Of a stretch of DNA of 64,000 nt, positions 1 through 7,812 are shown piece by piece. Under the pieces are notes generated by a model. It was given only the letters and a program-made list of their open reading frames with translations. It made no database searches and had not been told where the DNA came from. Position numbers and translations under genes: made by a program. The DNA comes from Pseudopedobacter sp044361595. GTDB taxonomy: Bacteria > Bacteroidota > Bacteroidia > Sphingobacteriales > Sphingobacteriaceae. The stretch covers positions 75,232-139,231 of the forward strand of contig JBIKIN010000010.1 in NCBI GenBank assembly GCA_044361595.1, written 5' to 3'. Positions within the stretch are counted from its first letter, which is position 1. Each line of letters starts with the position of its first letter.

Positions 1-208
1 AAATCCTCATTACACACTTTTTAGCTGTTAAATCTGGATTAATTGAAGGATCTACTAATTTAACTTTAGCTAACAATTCTGCTGCAAACTCATCTACATT
101 ATTCTTTGCCTGATCATAACTAACCTTATTATCATTAAACCAATTTCTGTTATTGTTATCTATTAATGCAGATATAAAATCAAAAGTACTTTGTTTAATC
201 GTGATCAT
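1..208 (-). CDS. DUF2461 family protein, 5' part only (cut by window edge)
   Basis: Reading the minus strand from the ATG at 208 gives an open frame to the window edge (69 codons): MITIKQSTFDFISALIDN, then NNRNWFNDNKVSYDQAKNN and a stretch ending DPSINPDLTAKKCVMRI. This matches the start of the DUF2461 (TIGR02453-type) family, which typically opens with a 'leF-L..N-NREWF...K..YE.A' block. The function of the family is not established. The start overlaps the stop of the DUF983 gene by 14 bp, so the two are probably co-transcribed. The C-terminal two thirds lie outside the window. Confidence 0.72.
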   Translation of the reverse strand, partial: MITIKQSTFDFISALIDNNNRNWFNDNKVSYDQAKNNVDEFAAELLAKVKLVDPSINPDLTAKKCVMRI

Positions 209-584
209 AATTAGATATGTATTTAATCTTAGGCGAAAGCCAATATAATAATATCACTCTAGAGTATCTAAAATTTACAGGCGCTAATAGAAACGCGAAA
301 AATAATATTGAAAATATATAAGGCCAAGGAGATTCTAACTCGTTAGTAAACCAATATGTAATAGTGCCAATTGAAACAGCCAAGGCAACATTTAACGCAT
401 ATCCTACATACATAGCTGCATAAAAATATCCGGGTTCTACTTCATACCTTAATCCACATTGAGGACAATCATTATACATTTTTTGAGATTTAAAACCGTA
501 CATAGATGTTTTAAATAAATCCCCTCTTCTACATCGTGGGCATTTAGCATGAAGCATAGCTTTTAATTGAGGTGTTACTGGCAT
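195..584 (-). CDS. DUF983 family membrane protein
   Basis: A protein of about 129 residues. The N-terminal half holds two CxxC knuckles (CPRCRRGDLF and CPQCGLRYE) that look like a zinc ribbon. Two hydrophobic segments follow (about residues 55-78 and 88-105), so it is a membrane protein with a cytosolic metal-binding head. This is the DUF983 layout; the molecular role is unknown, although the family often sits near cytochrome oxidase genes, as here. I start at the ATG at 584, not the in-frame TTG at 590, because the promoter -7 box (588-595) overlaps that TTG. The gene has its own terminator and promoter upstream, separating it from the oxidase cluster. Confidence 0.8.
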   Translation of the reverse strand: MPVTPQLKAMLHAKCPRCRRGDLFKTSMYGFKSQKMYNDCPQCGLRYEVEPGYFYAAMYVGYALNVALAVSIGTITYWFTNELESPWPYIFSILFFAFLLAPVNFRYSRVILLYWLSPKIKYISNYDHD

Positions 585-587
585 GTC

Positions 588-595
588 CAAATATA
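588..595 (-). promoter_or_regulatory. Promoter -7 box (TATATTTG) of the DUF983 gene
   Basis: On the minus strand TATATTTG matches the Bacteroidota -7 consensus TAnnTTTG and ends 3 nt before the ATG at 584, which predicts a transcript beginning at or next to the start codon. No good -33 TTG is visible at the usual distance, so the call rests on one box. Confidence 0.45.
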
Positions 596-622
596 AAAAA
601 TCCCATCTTAATAAGATAGGAT
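595..622 (-). terminator. Intrinsic terminator after the oxidase cluster
   Basis: On the minus strand a 10-bp stem (ATCCTATCTT with AAGATGGGAT, one G-U pair) closes a 3-nt loop and runs into TTTTTT. It follows the stop of the small membrane protein gene at 637 and precedes the DUF983 promoter, so it marks the likely end of the long respiratory transcript. Confidence 0.65.
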
Positions 623-636
623 ATAAATTTGAGTTA

Positions 637-915
637 TTAATTTAAATTAATTTTATGCTCTTTAATATCTATTGCAACATTTTTCTTGCGATATTTTTTA
701 TACCATAACCATGCTATACCAGCAATTGCAATATATGGCGCTGCAAGCAAATACATGATACCGCTATTTAAACCTGTTGCCGCAGAGCCTCCGTTATCAA
801 CACTTGACTCGACGGTAGCTTGGCACATAGAGCACTGAGCAAAAGTAGAATTACTTATTAAAATCAAACATGTAAAAATTAGCAACAATGCTAATGCTTT
901 ATAAAATAGTTTCAT
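637..915 (-). CDS. Small secreted or membrane protein of the oxidase cluster
   Basis: A protein of 92 residues. It has an N-terminal hydrophobic signal (residues about 5-26, ending STFAQ), then a short cysteine pair CSMC followed by QATVESSVDNGG, a second membrane segment (about 53-72) and a lysine-rich cytosolic tail. I know small proteins with this CSMCQA-type start from cytochrome oxidase loci of Bacteroidota, but no function is assigned. The CxxC would face the periplasm and could bind copper or act in thiol chemistry; that is speculation. It lies 2 nt downstream of the DUF420 gene and is the last gene before a terminator. Confidence 0.65.
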   Translation of the reverse strand: MKLFYKALALLLIFTCLILISNSTFAQCSMCQATVESSVDNGGSAATGLNSGIMYLLAAPYIAIAGIAWLWYKKYRKKNVAIDIKEHKINLN

Positions 916-917
916 AA

Positions 918-1490
918 TTAAAAATTATAATATGGTGATATCATTAAATAAACTATCACACCTGTAAAAGTAACATAAAGCCAAATTGGGAAACTGAACC
1001 TTACCAATTTACGATGTAGTTCTACTTGGCTCATTAAGCCTCTATAAAAACTCAATAAAATTAAAGGTAAAACGCTTGCGGCTAGGATTATATGTGATAT
1101 TAATATAACGTAATAAAAATATAAAAGAAAACCTGCTTGGTTTTTTTCTATAGCACTTACTAAACCATCATGGTTAGTATCGCCATATTTTGTCTCTGGA
1201 ACAAAGTAATGGTATAAAATATACGACACCAAAAAAACTGATGACAAAGCAAAAGTTAGGATATTAATTTTTTTGTGTACCGCTATATTTTTTTGTTTAA
1301 TAAAATAAACAGAAAGTAAAAGTAAAATTGTACATATACCATTTATAGTAGCATTTAAGGTAGGTAGAAAGTATACAAAAGAAGGAGTCTCAATAGTAAC
1401 TGGAATAATTTTCCTGTTTAAAATTACCACTACTAAAAAAACAAATGTTGATACCCCTGCAATTAACCTAAAAATTAACTTGTCCGTCAT
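918..1490 (-). CDS. DUF420 family membrane protein with an EF-hand-like loop
   Basis: A protein of 190 residues with five membrane segments (about 5-25, 36-63, 74-96, 118-147 and 163-186). The pattern and the position in the oxidase cluster fit DUF420 (CtaM/YozB-like), a family tied to heme-copper oxidase biogenesis or function. The SHI motif in the fourth helix is typical. Between helices 3 and 4 the sequence GDTNHDGLVSAIE (D104 to E115) matches a canonical 12-residue EF-hand calcium loop: D1, N3, D5, G6, a hydrophobic at 8 and E12. It sits 27-30 bp downstream of the Sco-like gene. Confidence 0.8.
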   Translation of the reverse strand: MTDKLIFRLIAGVSTFVFLVVVILNRKIIPVTIETPSFVYFLPTLNATINGICTILLLLSVYFIKQKNIAVHKKINILTFALSSVFLVSYILYHYFVPETKYGDTNHDGLVSAIEKNQAGFLLYFYYVILISHIILAASVLPLILLSFYRGLMSQVELHRKLVRFSFPIWLYVTFTGVIVYLMISPYYNF

Positions 1491-1522
1491 TATTTTATAA
1501 ACATTAAAATCTTCACTGTGTT

Positions 1523-2224
1523 TTAAAATTCAGCTTTAATTTTTCTTAATTCCTCTGTAATTAATACTTTCAACTCTTCACTTAGCTTCTTCACTTCTTC
1601 AAATGATGTGGCTACATAATAACCTCTTATTCTTTGTTCAGCATCTAATAGGATAAACTTATCACTAAAAACAAATTCACCGTTATTATCTTTTAATACA
1701 TTAACAAAAAATTGATCTCTAATCCACGGGTATGTTTTAGTTGTATCGTTACTTAAAATATCCCACTTCCCCTTTACGCTATTAGTCTTTTTCGCATAGT
1801 TTCGTAAAGCATTAAAATCATCATTATTACCATCTATAGAAATAGAAACAAACTTAATAAGCTTATTATTATCAAACTCTTTATTTAAACCCGAAATAAC
1901 TTGATTAACCTTTGGTGTTGTCAAAGTATCTTTTGTGTAGAAAAAATTTACGATTAATAAGTCTCCTTTAAGGCTATTAAAATCTAAAGAGTCTCCATAA
2001 GAAGAAATAAACCTCAAATTTGGAATGATATGATAAATGGTATCTGGTATTTTAACACCTCGCTTGGTTTTAAAAGTTGAGGCAACTACTTTATCACCGT
2101 AAATAGGCAAAGGTTTATATCTATTTTTTCCTTTTGCCTGAAGTAAATAATACAAAAATCCTGGTACCGCTAAAATTGTTACCAGGATTAATATTTTAAA
2201 TAAAGGAAATTTTATTTTACTCAT
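1523..2224 (-). CDS. Sco1/SenC-family protein lacking copper ligands
   Basis: A protein of 233 residues with one N-terminal membrane anchor (about 8-28) and a thioredoxin-like domain. Family marks are the F.SLKG.L.IVNFFYT segment, SISID and the C-terminal RIRGYY. Sco proteins deliver copper to the CuA site of oxidase subunit II through a CxxxC motif and a distal histidine. Here the CxxxC position reads TKDTLTTPK, the histidine region reads FVFSDKFILLDAE, and the whole protein has no cysteine. Classical copper delivery is therefore unlikely; a structural or regulatory role is inferred. It overlaps the subunit IV gene by 4 bp and lies inside the oxidase operon. Confidence 0.78.
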   Translation of the reverse strand: MSKIKFPLFKILILVTILAVPGFLYYLLQAKGKNRYKPLPIYGDKVVASTFKTKRGVKIPDTIYHIIPNLRFISSYGDSLDFNSLKGDLLIVNFFYTKDTLTTPKVNQVISGLNKEFDNNKLIKFVSISIDGNNDDFNALRNYAKKTNSVKGKWDILSNDTTKTYPWIRDQFFVNVLKDNNGEFVFSDKFILLDAEQRIRGYYVATSFEEVKKLSEELKVLITEELRKIKAEF

Positions 2225-2562
2225 AAGTTCATGTGCCCATTCATATAGTCACCCTCATTCATCATTAATACAATAAAATAGAGGATAAAAATGAAGGAAA
2301 CGAGAATTCCTACAATAAGTGTATACTTTTCAAATTTAAGGTGCATAAAGAATGCAACAATATAAAATGCTTTAACTAAAGTTAATACAATGTATGTGAA
2401 ATTTCTAAAACCTTTTGGCAATATGGTTTCAGGCACTAAAAGTGCTATAATAAATTCTACAACTGTAATGGCTAATAAGATAAAGAAAACCTTCCAAATT
2501 TTACCTTTACTCATTGATTGATGCTCATCGGCATGCTCTAATTGTGAATGTTCTGATGACAT
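2221..2562 (-). CDS. Cytochrome c oxidase subunit IV family protein
   Basis: A protein of 113 residues: a His/Glu-rich N-terminal cytosolic stretch, then three membrane segments (about 25-45, 56-76 and 80-100). The central helix carries KAFYIVAFFMHLKFEK, the signature of the small prokaryotic caa3-type subunit IV. It has a structural role in the oxidase. It lies 20 bp after the subunit III gene and overlaps the next gene by 4 bp, which supports one transcript. Confidence 0.85.
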   Translation of the reverse strand: MSSEHSQLEHADEHQSMSKGKIWKVFFILLAITVVEFIIALLVPETILPKGFRNFTYIVLTLVKAFYIVAFFMHLKFEKYTLIVGILVSFIFILYFIVLMMNEGDYMNGHMNL

Positions 2563-2581
2563 AACTAATATTATTGAAAGT

Positions 2582-3280
2582 TTAAACTAAATAAAAGAAG
2601 GTAAATACAAATACCCAAACTAAATCTACAAAGTGCCAGTAAAGACCTACTTTCTCTACCATTAAATAGTGTCCTCTTTTTTCAAATGTTCCGGCCATAG
2701 TCATAAATAAAATAATGATATTAATAACTACACCAGTAAAAACGTGAAAACCATGGAAACCGGTTATGGTAAAAAATAAATTTGCAAACTGTTGAGCACT
2801 AACTCCGTCGGCGCCAAGTTCTGCTATTACTTCTGCACTTGGAACAGTTCCCCACCAAAAACCTTCATGATGTAAGTGAGTCCACTCTAAAGCCTGGCAA
2901 CCTAAAAAGGTAAAACCACCAATAATTGTAGCAACCATCCACCAAATAACTTCTTTCTTAGAGTTTCTATGGCCAGCTTCTACGGCTAACACCATCGTTA
3001 CTGAACTAGCTATTAAAATAAATGTCATGATACCTACGAAAACAAGCGGAGCACCTGTATCTGTTATGCCAGGAATAGATTGAAAAACTATATCTGGATC
3101 GGGCCATGTCATTTTACTAAAACGTTGTGCTCCGTAATAAATCAAGAATGCAGAAAATGTAAATGCATCTGACAATAGGAAGAACCACATCATCAATTTT
3201 CCGTATTCTACTTGAAACGGTGACCTACCACCTGCCCATGGAGTGGTTTTTACTTCGTCTAATTTTGCTGTTGTATCCAT
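2582..3280 (-). CDS. ctaE: Cytochrome c oxidase subunit III
   Basis: A protein of 232 residues with about five to six membrane helices. Typical subunit III motifs are present: FSAFLIYYG early, EWTHL in the middle, and the C-terminal TGFHGFHVFTGV and GLYWHFVDLVWVFVFTFFYL. Subunit III stabilises the catalytic subunit and lines the proton uptake path. A second, divergent subunit III homologue lies directly upstream, a pairing common in Bacteroidota oxidase clusters. The start ATG at 3280 fits the family's length. Confidence 0.9.
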   Translation of the reverse strand: MDTTAKLDEVKTTPWAGGRSPFQVEYGKLMMWFFLLSDAFTFSAFLIYYGAQRFSKMTWPDPDIVFQSIPGITDTGAPLVFVGIMTFILIASSVTMVLAVEAGHRNSKKEVIWWMVATIIGGFTFLGCQALEWTHLHHEGFWWGTVPSAEVIAELGADGVSAQQFANLFFTITGFHGFHVFTGVVINIIILFMTMAGTFEKRGHYLMVEKVGLYWHFVDLVWVFVFTFFYLV

Positions 3281-3313
3281 TAAATAATTATGCTGTAAAC
3301 TCTTTGTAAAATT

Positions 3314-3895
3314 TTACTGGTTCAAAAGTAAGAAAAGGTATAAATAAATCCATAGAATATCTACAAAATGCCAAAAAATAGATGCAATTTCTATTCTAAA
3401 TTTATTAGTAACGTTTGGAATTGGCTTGTAACTACTTATAATAGCGGTAATTATAATAATTAGACCCGCAAATATGTGTACAATGTGTAATAACGTAAAT
3501 GCATACACAAAACTAATAGATGCATTAGAATTGATAAAATATATGCCTAAATCAGTCCAAACTTTCCATCCATAAATTTGTAGGGCAATAAAAGCAACTC
3601 CTAAAAATAGGGTTATCCACAACCAAAGCCTTTGCTGAGCAAACTTTAATCTTTTATTTTGAAGGTATGCCCAATGCAGTGTTAAACTACTTAATAAGAT
3701 TACAACTGTACTATAAATAAAAACGTTAGGTAATTTAACGTTTAAAGTTTTACCAACTCCAGCGCCAGAGTAAACTATGAATCCACTGGTTAAACCAGCA
3801 AAGAATATCATTGATGAAACAATGAATAACCAAAGAATAAATTTTTTAGGTTGTAAATTATATCTATCTACTTCTATATTTTTTAATTGTGCCAT
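3314..3895 (-). CDS. Second heme-copper oxidase subunit III-like protein
   Basis: A protein of 193 residues with five predicted membrane helices. The C-terminal helix pair contains TLLHIVHIFAGLI and IASIFWHFVDILWIYLYLFLLL, the same HFVD.LW signature as subunit III, on a shorter scaffold. It is likely a structural oxidase subunit. It lies 1 nt downstream of ctaB and 33 bp upstream of the full-length subunit III, so the two are co-expressed. Which one fills the classical subunit III place cannot be read from the sequence. Confidence 0.82.
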   Translation of the reverse strand: MAQLKNIEVDRYNLQPKKFILWLFIVSSMIFFAGLTSGFIVYSGAGVGKTLNVKLPNVFIYSTVVILLSSLTLHWAYLQNKRLKFAQQRLWLWITLFLGVAFIALQIYGWKVWTDLGIYFINSNASISFVYAFTLLHIVHIFAGLIIIITAIISSYKPIPNVTNKFRIEIASIFWHFVDILWIYLYLFLLLNQ

Positions 3896-3896
3896 A

Positions 3897-4754
3897 CTAC
3901 TTTAAATTAAATAATAAAACTAATTGTACTATTGGTAGATATACAAAACTGCCGAACATAAGTTTTTGAGCAGACTTAATATCTAAATTTTTAACTAAAA
4001 CTAATGCTTGATAACTAAAGAGAATTCCTGAAATAATAGAGACAATTAACACATAATAGCCTCCAAAACCATATAAAAACGGCAAAATACTAATTGGTAT
4101 TAATATCAATGTTGAAACAAAAGTTATTATTGCACTCACTTTGTCTCTCTTAGTGGTTGGTAATAGTCTAAAGCCAGCTTGTTTATAATCTTCATCTAAT
4201 ACCCATGCAATAGCCCAAAAGTGAGGAAACTGCCATACGAACTGAATACCGAATAAAATTAAAGCAACATGATCTATAAAACCATGAGCTGCAACATATC
4301 CAATAAGTGGAGGTAATGCGCCTGGTATTGCACCCACAAAAACGGCTATTGGAGATTTACGCTTTAACGGAGTATAAATAAATGCGTAAAACAAAATAGA
4401 AAAAACAGAAAGTAAGCCCGTTAGTATATTTAAACTACCCAATAAATAAGTGCCAAAAATACCCATTAAAAGACTTAAAACTAAAGCTTGGCCATTGGTC
4501 ATTCTACCAGATGGTAAAGGTCTGTCGGCGGTTCTTTTCATCAATTTATCAAGATCTTTCTCGATAATCTCATTAAAACCATTAGCTGCTGAAGTAACTA
4601 AAAAACCCCCAATCACTAATTTTAGCCAGCTATACCAATTAATTTCTAATTGACTTTCTGGTGCAATTAAGAAAGATATTGATGCAGAGAAAACAACTAA
4701 GAAGGTTAATCTAAGTTTTACTAAATTTTTAAAATCGTTTAAAAAGGTTTTCAA
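3897..4754 (-). CDS. ctaB: Protoheme IX farnesyltransferase (heme O synthase)
   Basis: A protein of 285 residues, the usual length, with about eight to nine membrane helices. The UbiA-family motif N..NEIIEKDLDKLMKRTADR (around residue 60-80) and the second aspartate motif VLDEDYKQAGFRLLP (around 185-200) are visible. The enzyme adds a farnesyl group to protoheme to give heme O, the precursor of heme A for the neighbouring aa3 oxidase. It lies 4 bp downstream of the heme A synthase gene, which acts on its product. Confidence 0.92.
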   Translation of the reverse strand: MKTFLNDFKNLVKLRLTFLVVFSASISFLIAPESQLEINWYSWLKLVIGGFLVTSAANGFNEIIEKDLDKLMKRTADRPLPSGRMTNGQALVLSLLMGIFGTYLLGSLNILTGLLSVFSILFYAFIYTPLKRKSPIAVFVGAIPGALPPLIGYVAAHGFIDHVALILFGIQFVWQFPHFWAIAWVLDEDYKQAGFRLLPTTKRDKVSAIITFVSTLILIPISILPFLYGFGGYYVLIVSIISGILFSYQALVLVKNLDIKSAQKLMFGSFVYLPIVQLVLLFNLK

Positions 4755-4758
4755 TTTT

Positions 4759-5817
4759 TTAGTTGTTTAATTGTTTCTTACCGCTTACAAAAATCAGATA
4801 CAAATAAAATTGTGCCGAAAATAAAAGCGTAGCTAATAAAATATGTAATGCTTGTGCCCAAGATGGTAATGCAAAGTAACTTAGTGCTACACCTGTAAAA
4901 ATTTGTAAAACTAGAAAAGCTATAATATAATTTGCTGAGTTTATTATTCTTCTATCTCTTAAGCTTCTGATGATTAAAAAGTATAATAATCCATTAAAAA
5001 CAATAGTTAAAATTGCTAGATCTTTATGATAGGTAAATACTCTTCCTACTTCAGTAAGCCACTCTGACCTATTCAATTCTTTAAACATCATCTGCACAGC
5101 ATCAACTTCCTCTCTTACCTCGGTACCAATTGTAATTTGTATAATAGAAACTAAAATAGCTAATAATGAAATAGTCTTAATAAAGAATGAGACTTTAAGT
5201 TTACTAATATTCTCGCTTTTTAAAAGATATAAATACTGATAAGTATAAATAGAAACTGCTAATATCAAGATAGCAACTAACATATGTATAGTGATTATCC
5301 AAGCAACTAAATTAGTTGAAACTACTATGGAACCTAGCCAAGCTTGAAAAGCAACTAAAATCAAATTTATTCCAGATAACCAAAATAGTCTTTTACTTAT
5401 GTTATAAAGTTTAAAGGAAAACACAAAAGTTAAAACTAAGAATATACCTGTTAAGGCGCCTATGAGCCTATTAATATACTCGATATAGGTTTTAAGTGGA
5501 TTAAATTCTTCCGGTAATTTAATATACTCATCATGTCGAATTTTAAACGCAAGGTCTGAGTAACCAGTTTTATCTAAAATTTTAGCAAATCTTTCATTTT
5601 TAGCTAGCCTTTGTGCAACATACTTTTCTTGATAACCTTTAGGTAGTTGTGAAATATCTGTAGGTGGTATATATTGATCAAAACACTTTGGCCAATCAGG
5701 ACAACCCATGCCAGATCCAGAACTTCTAACAACACCTCCAGCTAATATGAGGAGGAATAAAGAAATTATTGCAATTAAATTTATTCTTAAGAATCGCCTT
5801 TCAGCTTTAGAGTGCAT
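4759..5817 (-). CDS. ctaA: Heme A synthase (COX15/CtaA family)
   Basis: About 352 residues and eight membrane helices. The N-terminal motif GGVVRSSGSGMGCPDWPKCF and the helix motifs ..E.INRLIGALTG, ..HMLVA and ALHILLATLLF carry the histidines expected for the two heme sites. The enzyme oxidises heme O to heme A. I prefer the ATG at 5817 (MHSKAERRFLRIN). The reading frame runs on to a TTG at 5868, but that extension overlaps a strong hairpin at 5836-5866 and adds residues not typical of the family. Confidence 0.88.
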   Translation of the reverse strand: MHSKAERRFLRINLIAIISLFLLILAGGVVRSSGSGMGCPDWPKCFDQYIPPTDISQLPKGYQEKYVAQRLAKNERFAKILDKTGYSDLAFKIRHDEYIKLPEEFNPLKTYIEYINRLIGALTGIFLVLTFVFSFKLYNISKRLFWLSGINLILVAFQAWLGSIVVSTNLVAWIITIHMLVAILILAVSIYTYQYLYLLKSENISKLKVSFFIKTISLLAILVSIIQITIGTEVREEVDAVQMMFKELNRSEWLTEVGRVFTYHKDLAILTIVFNGLLYFLIIRSLRDRRIINSANYIIAFLVLQIFTGVALSYFALPSWAQALHILLATLLFSAQFYLYLIFVSGKKQLNN

Positions 5818-5835
5818 TTTGCTTTGATAAAAATT

Positions 5836-5866
5836 GGGGTATCTGTAATTTAATACGTGATACCCC
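5836..5866 (-). terminator. Hairpin between ctaD and ctaA (partial terminator or processing site)
   Basis: An 8-bp perfect GC-rich stem, GGGGTATC with GATACCCC, separated by 15 nt, lies between the stop of ctaD (5892) and the ATG of ctaA (5817). On the minus strand it is followed by AATTTTTAT. It could attenuate read-through from ctaD or stabilise the ctaD end of the mRNA. Confidence 0.5.
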
Positions 5867-5891
5867 AACCAAATTCAAATATGTTTATTAA

Positions 5892-7790
5892 TTACTTAAC
5901 CTCTTCAGGATTATTAACAGTAATATTATTTGTCTTATTCCACTGTTCCTGAATCAATTCTGCAGCTTCATTACCTTCAAAATCATGTGGAAGGTTAGAA
6001 CTCATAGTTTCCGATAAGGGTGTAGTTTGCATGATATAGTCTTCTTTATGACCAGGTTTACTGTAATCATAAGGCCATCTGTAAACAGTCGGTATTTCAC
6101 CAGGCCAGTTACCATGAATTCTTTCTACTGGAGTTGTCCATTCTAAAGTTGTAGACTCCCAAGGATTCTGAGTAGCTTTTTTGCCAAAGAAAATAGAATA
6201 GAAGAAATTGAATAAGAAAGCCACTTGAGCTAAAGCACTAATAATTGCAGCCCATGTAATAAACTTATTAACTGATAACCACTCACCCATTGACTCAAAT
6301 TCAGTAAATGCGTAATATCTTCTAGGAACTCCATCTAATCCCATAAAGTGCATTGGGAAAAACACTAAATAAGCACCTGCAAATGTTAACCAAAAATGTA
6401 AGTATCCTAATTTAGCGTTCATCATTCTTCCAAACAACTTAGGGAACCAGTGGTAAATACCAGACAACATACCAAATATAGCAGCTGACCCCATTACTAA
6501 GTGAAAGTGCGCTACAACAAAATAAGTATCATGTAAGTTGATGTCTAATGCTGCATTTCCTAAGAAAATACCTGTTAAACCTCCAGAGATGAAGAATGAT
6601 ACTAAACCAATAGCAAATAGCATAGCTGGCGTAAATCTGATATTTCCTCGCCACAGAGTTGCTAAATAGTTGAAAGTTTTAACTGCCGATGGTACAGCAA
6701 TGATTAAAGTCGTAATCATGAATACACCTCCTAAAAAAGGATTCATACCCGTAACAAACATGTGGTGACCCCACACTATAAATGATAATACAGTTATACC
6801 AATTAAAGAGTAAACCATGGCATGGTAACCAAATATAGGTTTACGAGAATTTGTTGCAATTACTTCTGAAGTAATACCCAATGCTGGCATTAAAACGATA
6901 TAAACCTCTGGGTGACCAAGGAACCAAAATAAATGTTGAAATAAAACAGGGCTACCACCTTCATTAGGTAAGGCTTGTCCAGCAATATATATATCAGATA
7001 GATAGAAAGAAGTTCCAAAACTTCTATCAAAAATTAACAAAACTACCGCGGCAACTAATACAGGGAAAGATAAAATACCTACAATAGCTGTCAAAAAGAA
7101 AGCCCAAATGGTTAATGGCATTTTCCATAAGTCCATTCCTTTTGTTCTCATGTTTAAAACAGTAGAAACATAGTTAATACCACCCATCAATGATGAAGCT
7201 ACGAATAAAGTCATAGATACTAACCATAAAGTCATCCCTAAACCAGAACCTGGCATAGCTTTCGGAATTGCAGATAAAGGAGGATAAATAGTCCATCCTG
7301 CTCCGGCTGGCCCACTCTCAATAAAAAAGGTGCCTAACATGATCACACTAGCAGTAAAAAACAACCAGTATGATAACATATTCATAAATGGCGAAGCCAT
7401 ATCACGAGCACCTAATTGCAATGGTATTAATAAGTTAGAAAAGGTACCACTTAAGCCAGCAGTTAATACAAAGAATACCATAATGGTACCATGAATAGTA
7501 ACTAAAGACAAATAAAAGTTTGGATCTAATCTACCTTCAGGAGCAAATTTTCCTAAAAACACTTCCAATAAAGGAAAGCTTTGATCAGGGTAAGCTAACT
7601 GAATTCTAAACAAAATCGATAAAAGCATTGCAATAACACCCATTATGATACCGGTGATTAAGAATTGCTTAGCAATCATCTTGTGATCTTGACTAAATAC
7701 GTATTTAGTTAAGAAAGTTTCTTTATGATGATCATGAGCGTGATCATCATGATTATTGTGTGCTGTATGAGGAATTGCAATCGTTGACAT
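5892..7790 (-). CDS. ctaD: Cytochrome c oxidase subunit I
   Basis: A protein of 632 residues with about 12 membrane helices. It carries the heme-copper ligands and the cross-linked Tyr motif GHPEVYI, the pair of CuB histidines (WGHHMF) and the heme ligands VVAHFHLVMG. It is the catalytic subunit that reduces O2 and pumps protons; GHPEVY is the type A (aa3) form. The N-terminus is unusually His/Asp-rich (HNNHDDHAHDHH), which could bind metal in the cytosol. It lies between subunit II upstream and ctaA downstream. Confidence 0.95.
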   Translation of the reverse strand: MSTIAIPHTAHNNHDDHAHDHHKETFLTKYVFSQDHKMIAKQFLITGIIMGVIAMLLSILFRIQLAYPDQSFPLLEVFLGKFAPEGRLDPNFYLSLVTIHGTIMVFFVLTAGLSGTFSNLLIPLQLGARDMASPFMNMLSYWLFFTASVIMLGTFFIESGPAGAGWTIYPPLSAIPKAMPGSGLGMTLWLVSMTLFVASSLMGGINYVSTVLNMRTKGMDLWKMPLTIWAFFLTAIVGILSFPVLVAAVVLLIFDRSFGTSFYLSDIYIAGQALPNEGGSPVLFQHLFWFLGHPEVYIVLMPALGITSEVIATNSRKPIFGYHAMVYSLIGITVLSFIVWGHHMFVTGMNPFLGGVFMITTLIIAVPSAVKTFNYLATLWRGNIRFTPAMLFAIGLVSFFISGGLTGIFLGNAALDINLHDTYFVVAHFHLVMGSAAIFGMLSGIYHWFPKLFGRMMNAKLGYLHFWLTFAGAYLVFFPMHFMGLDGVPRRYYAFTEFESMGEWLSVNKFITWAAIISALAQVAFLFNFFYSIFFGKKATQNPWESTTLEWTTPVERIHGNWPGEIPTVYRWPYDYSKPGHKEDYIMQTTPLSETMSSNLPHDFEGNEAAELIQEQWNKTNNITVNNPEEVK

Positions 7791-7812
7791 AATATCCTTA
7801 AATTTTAAAATC

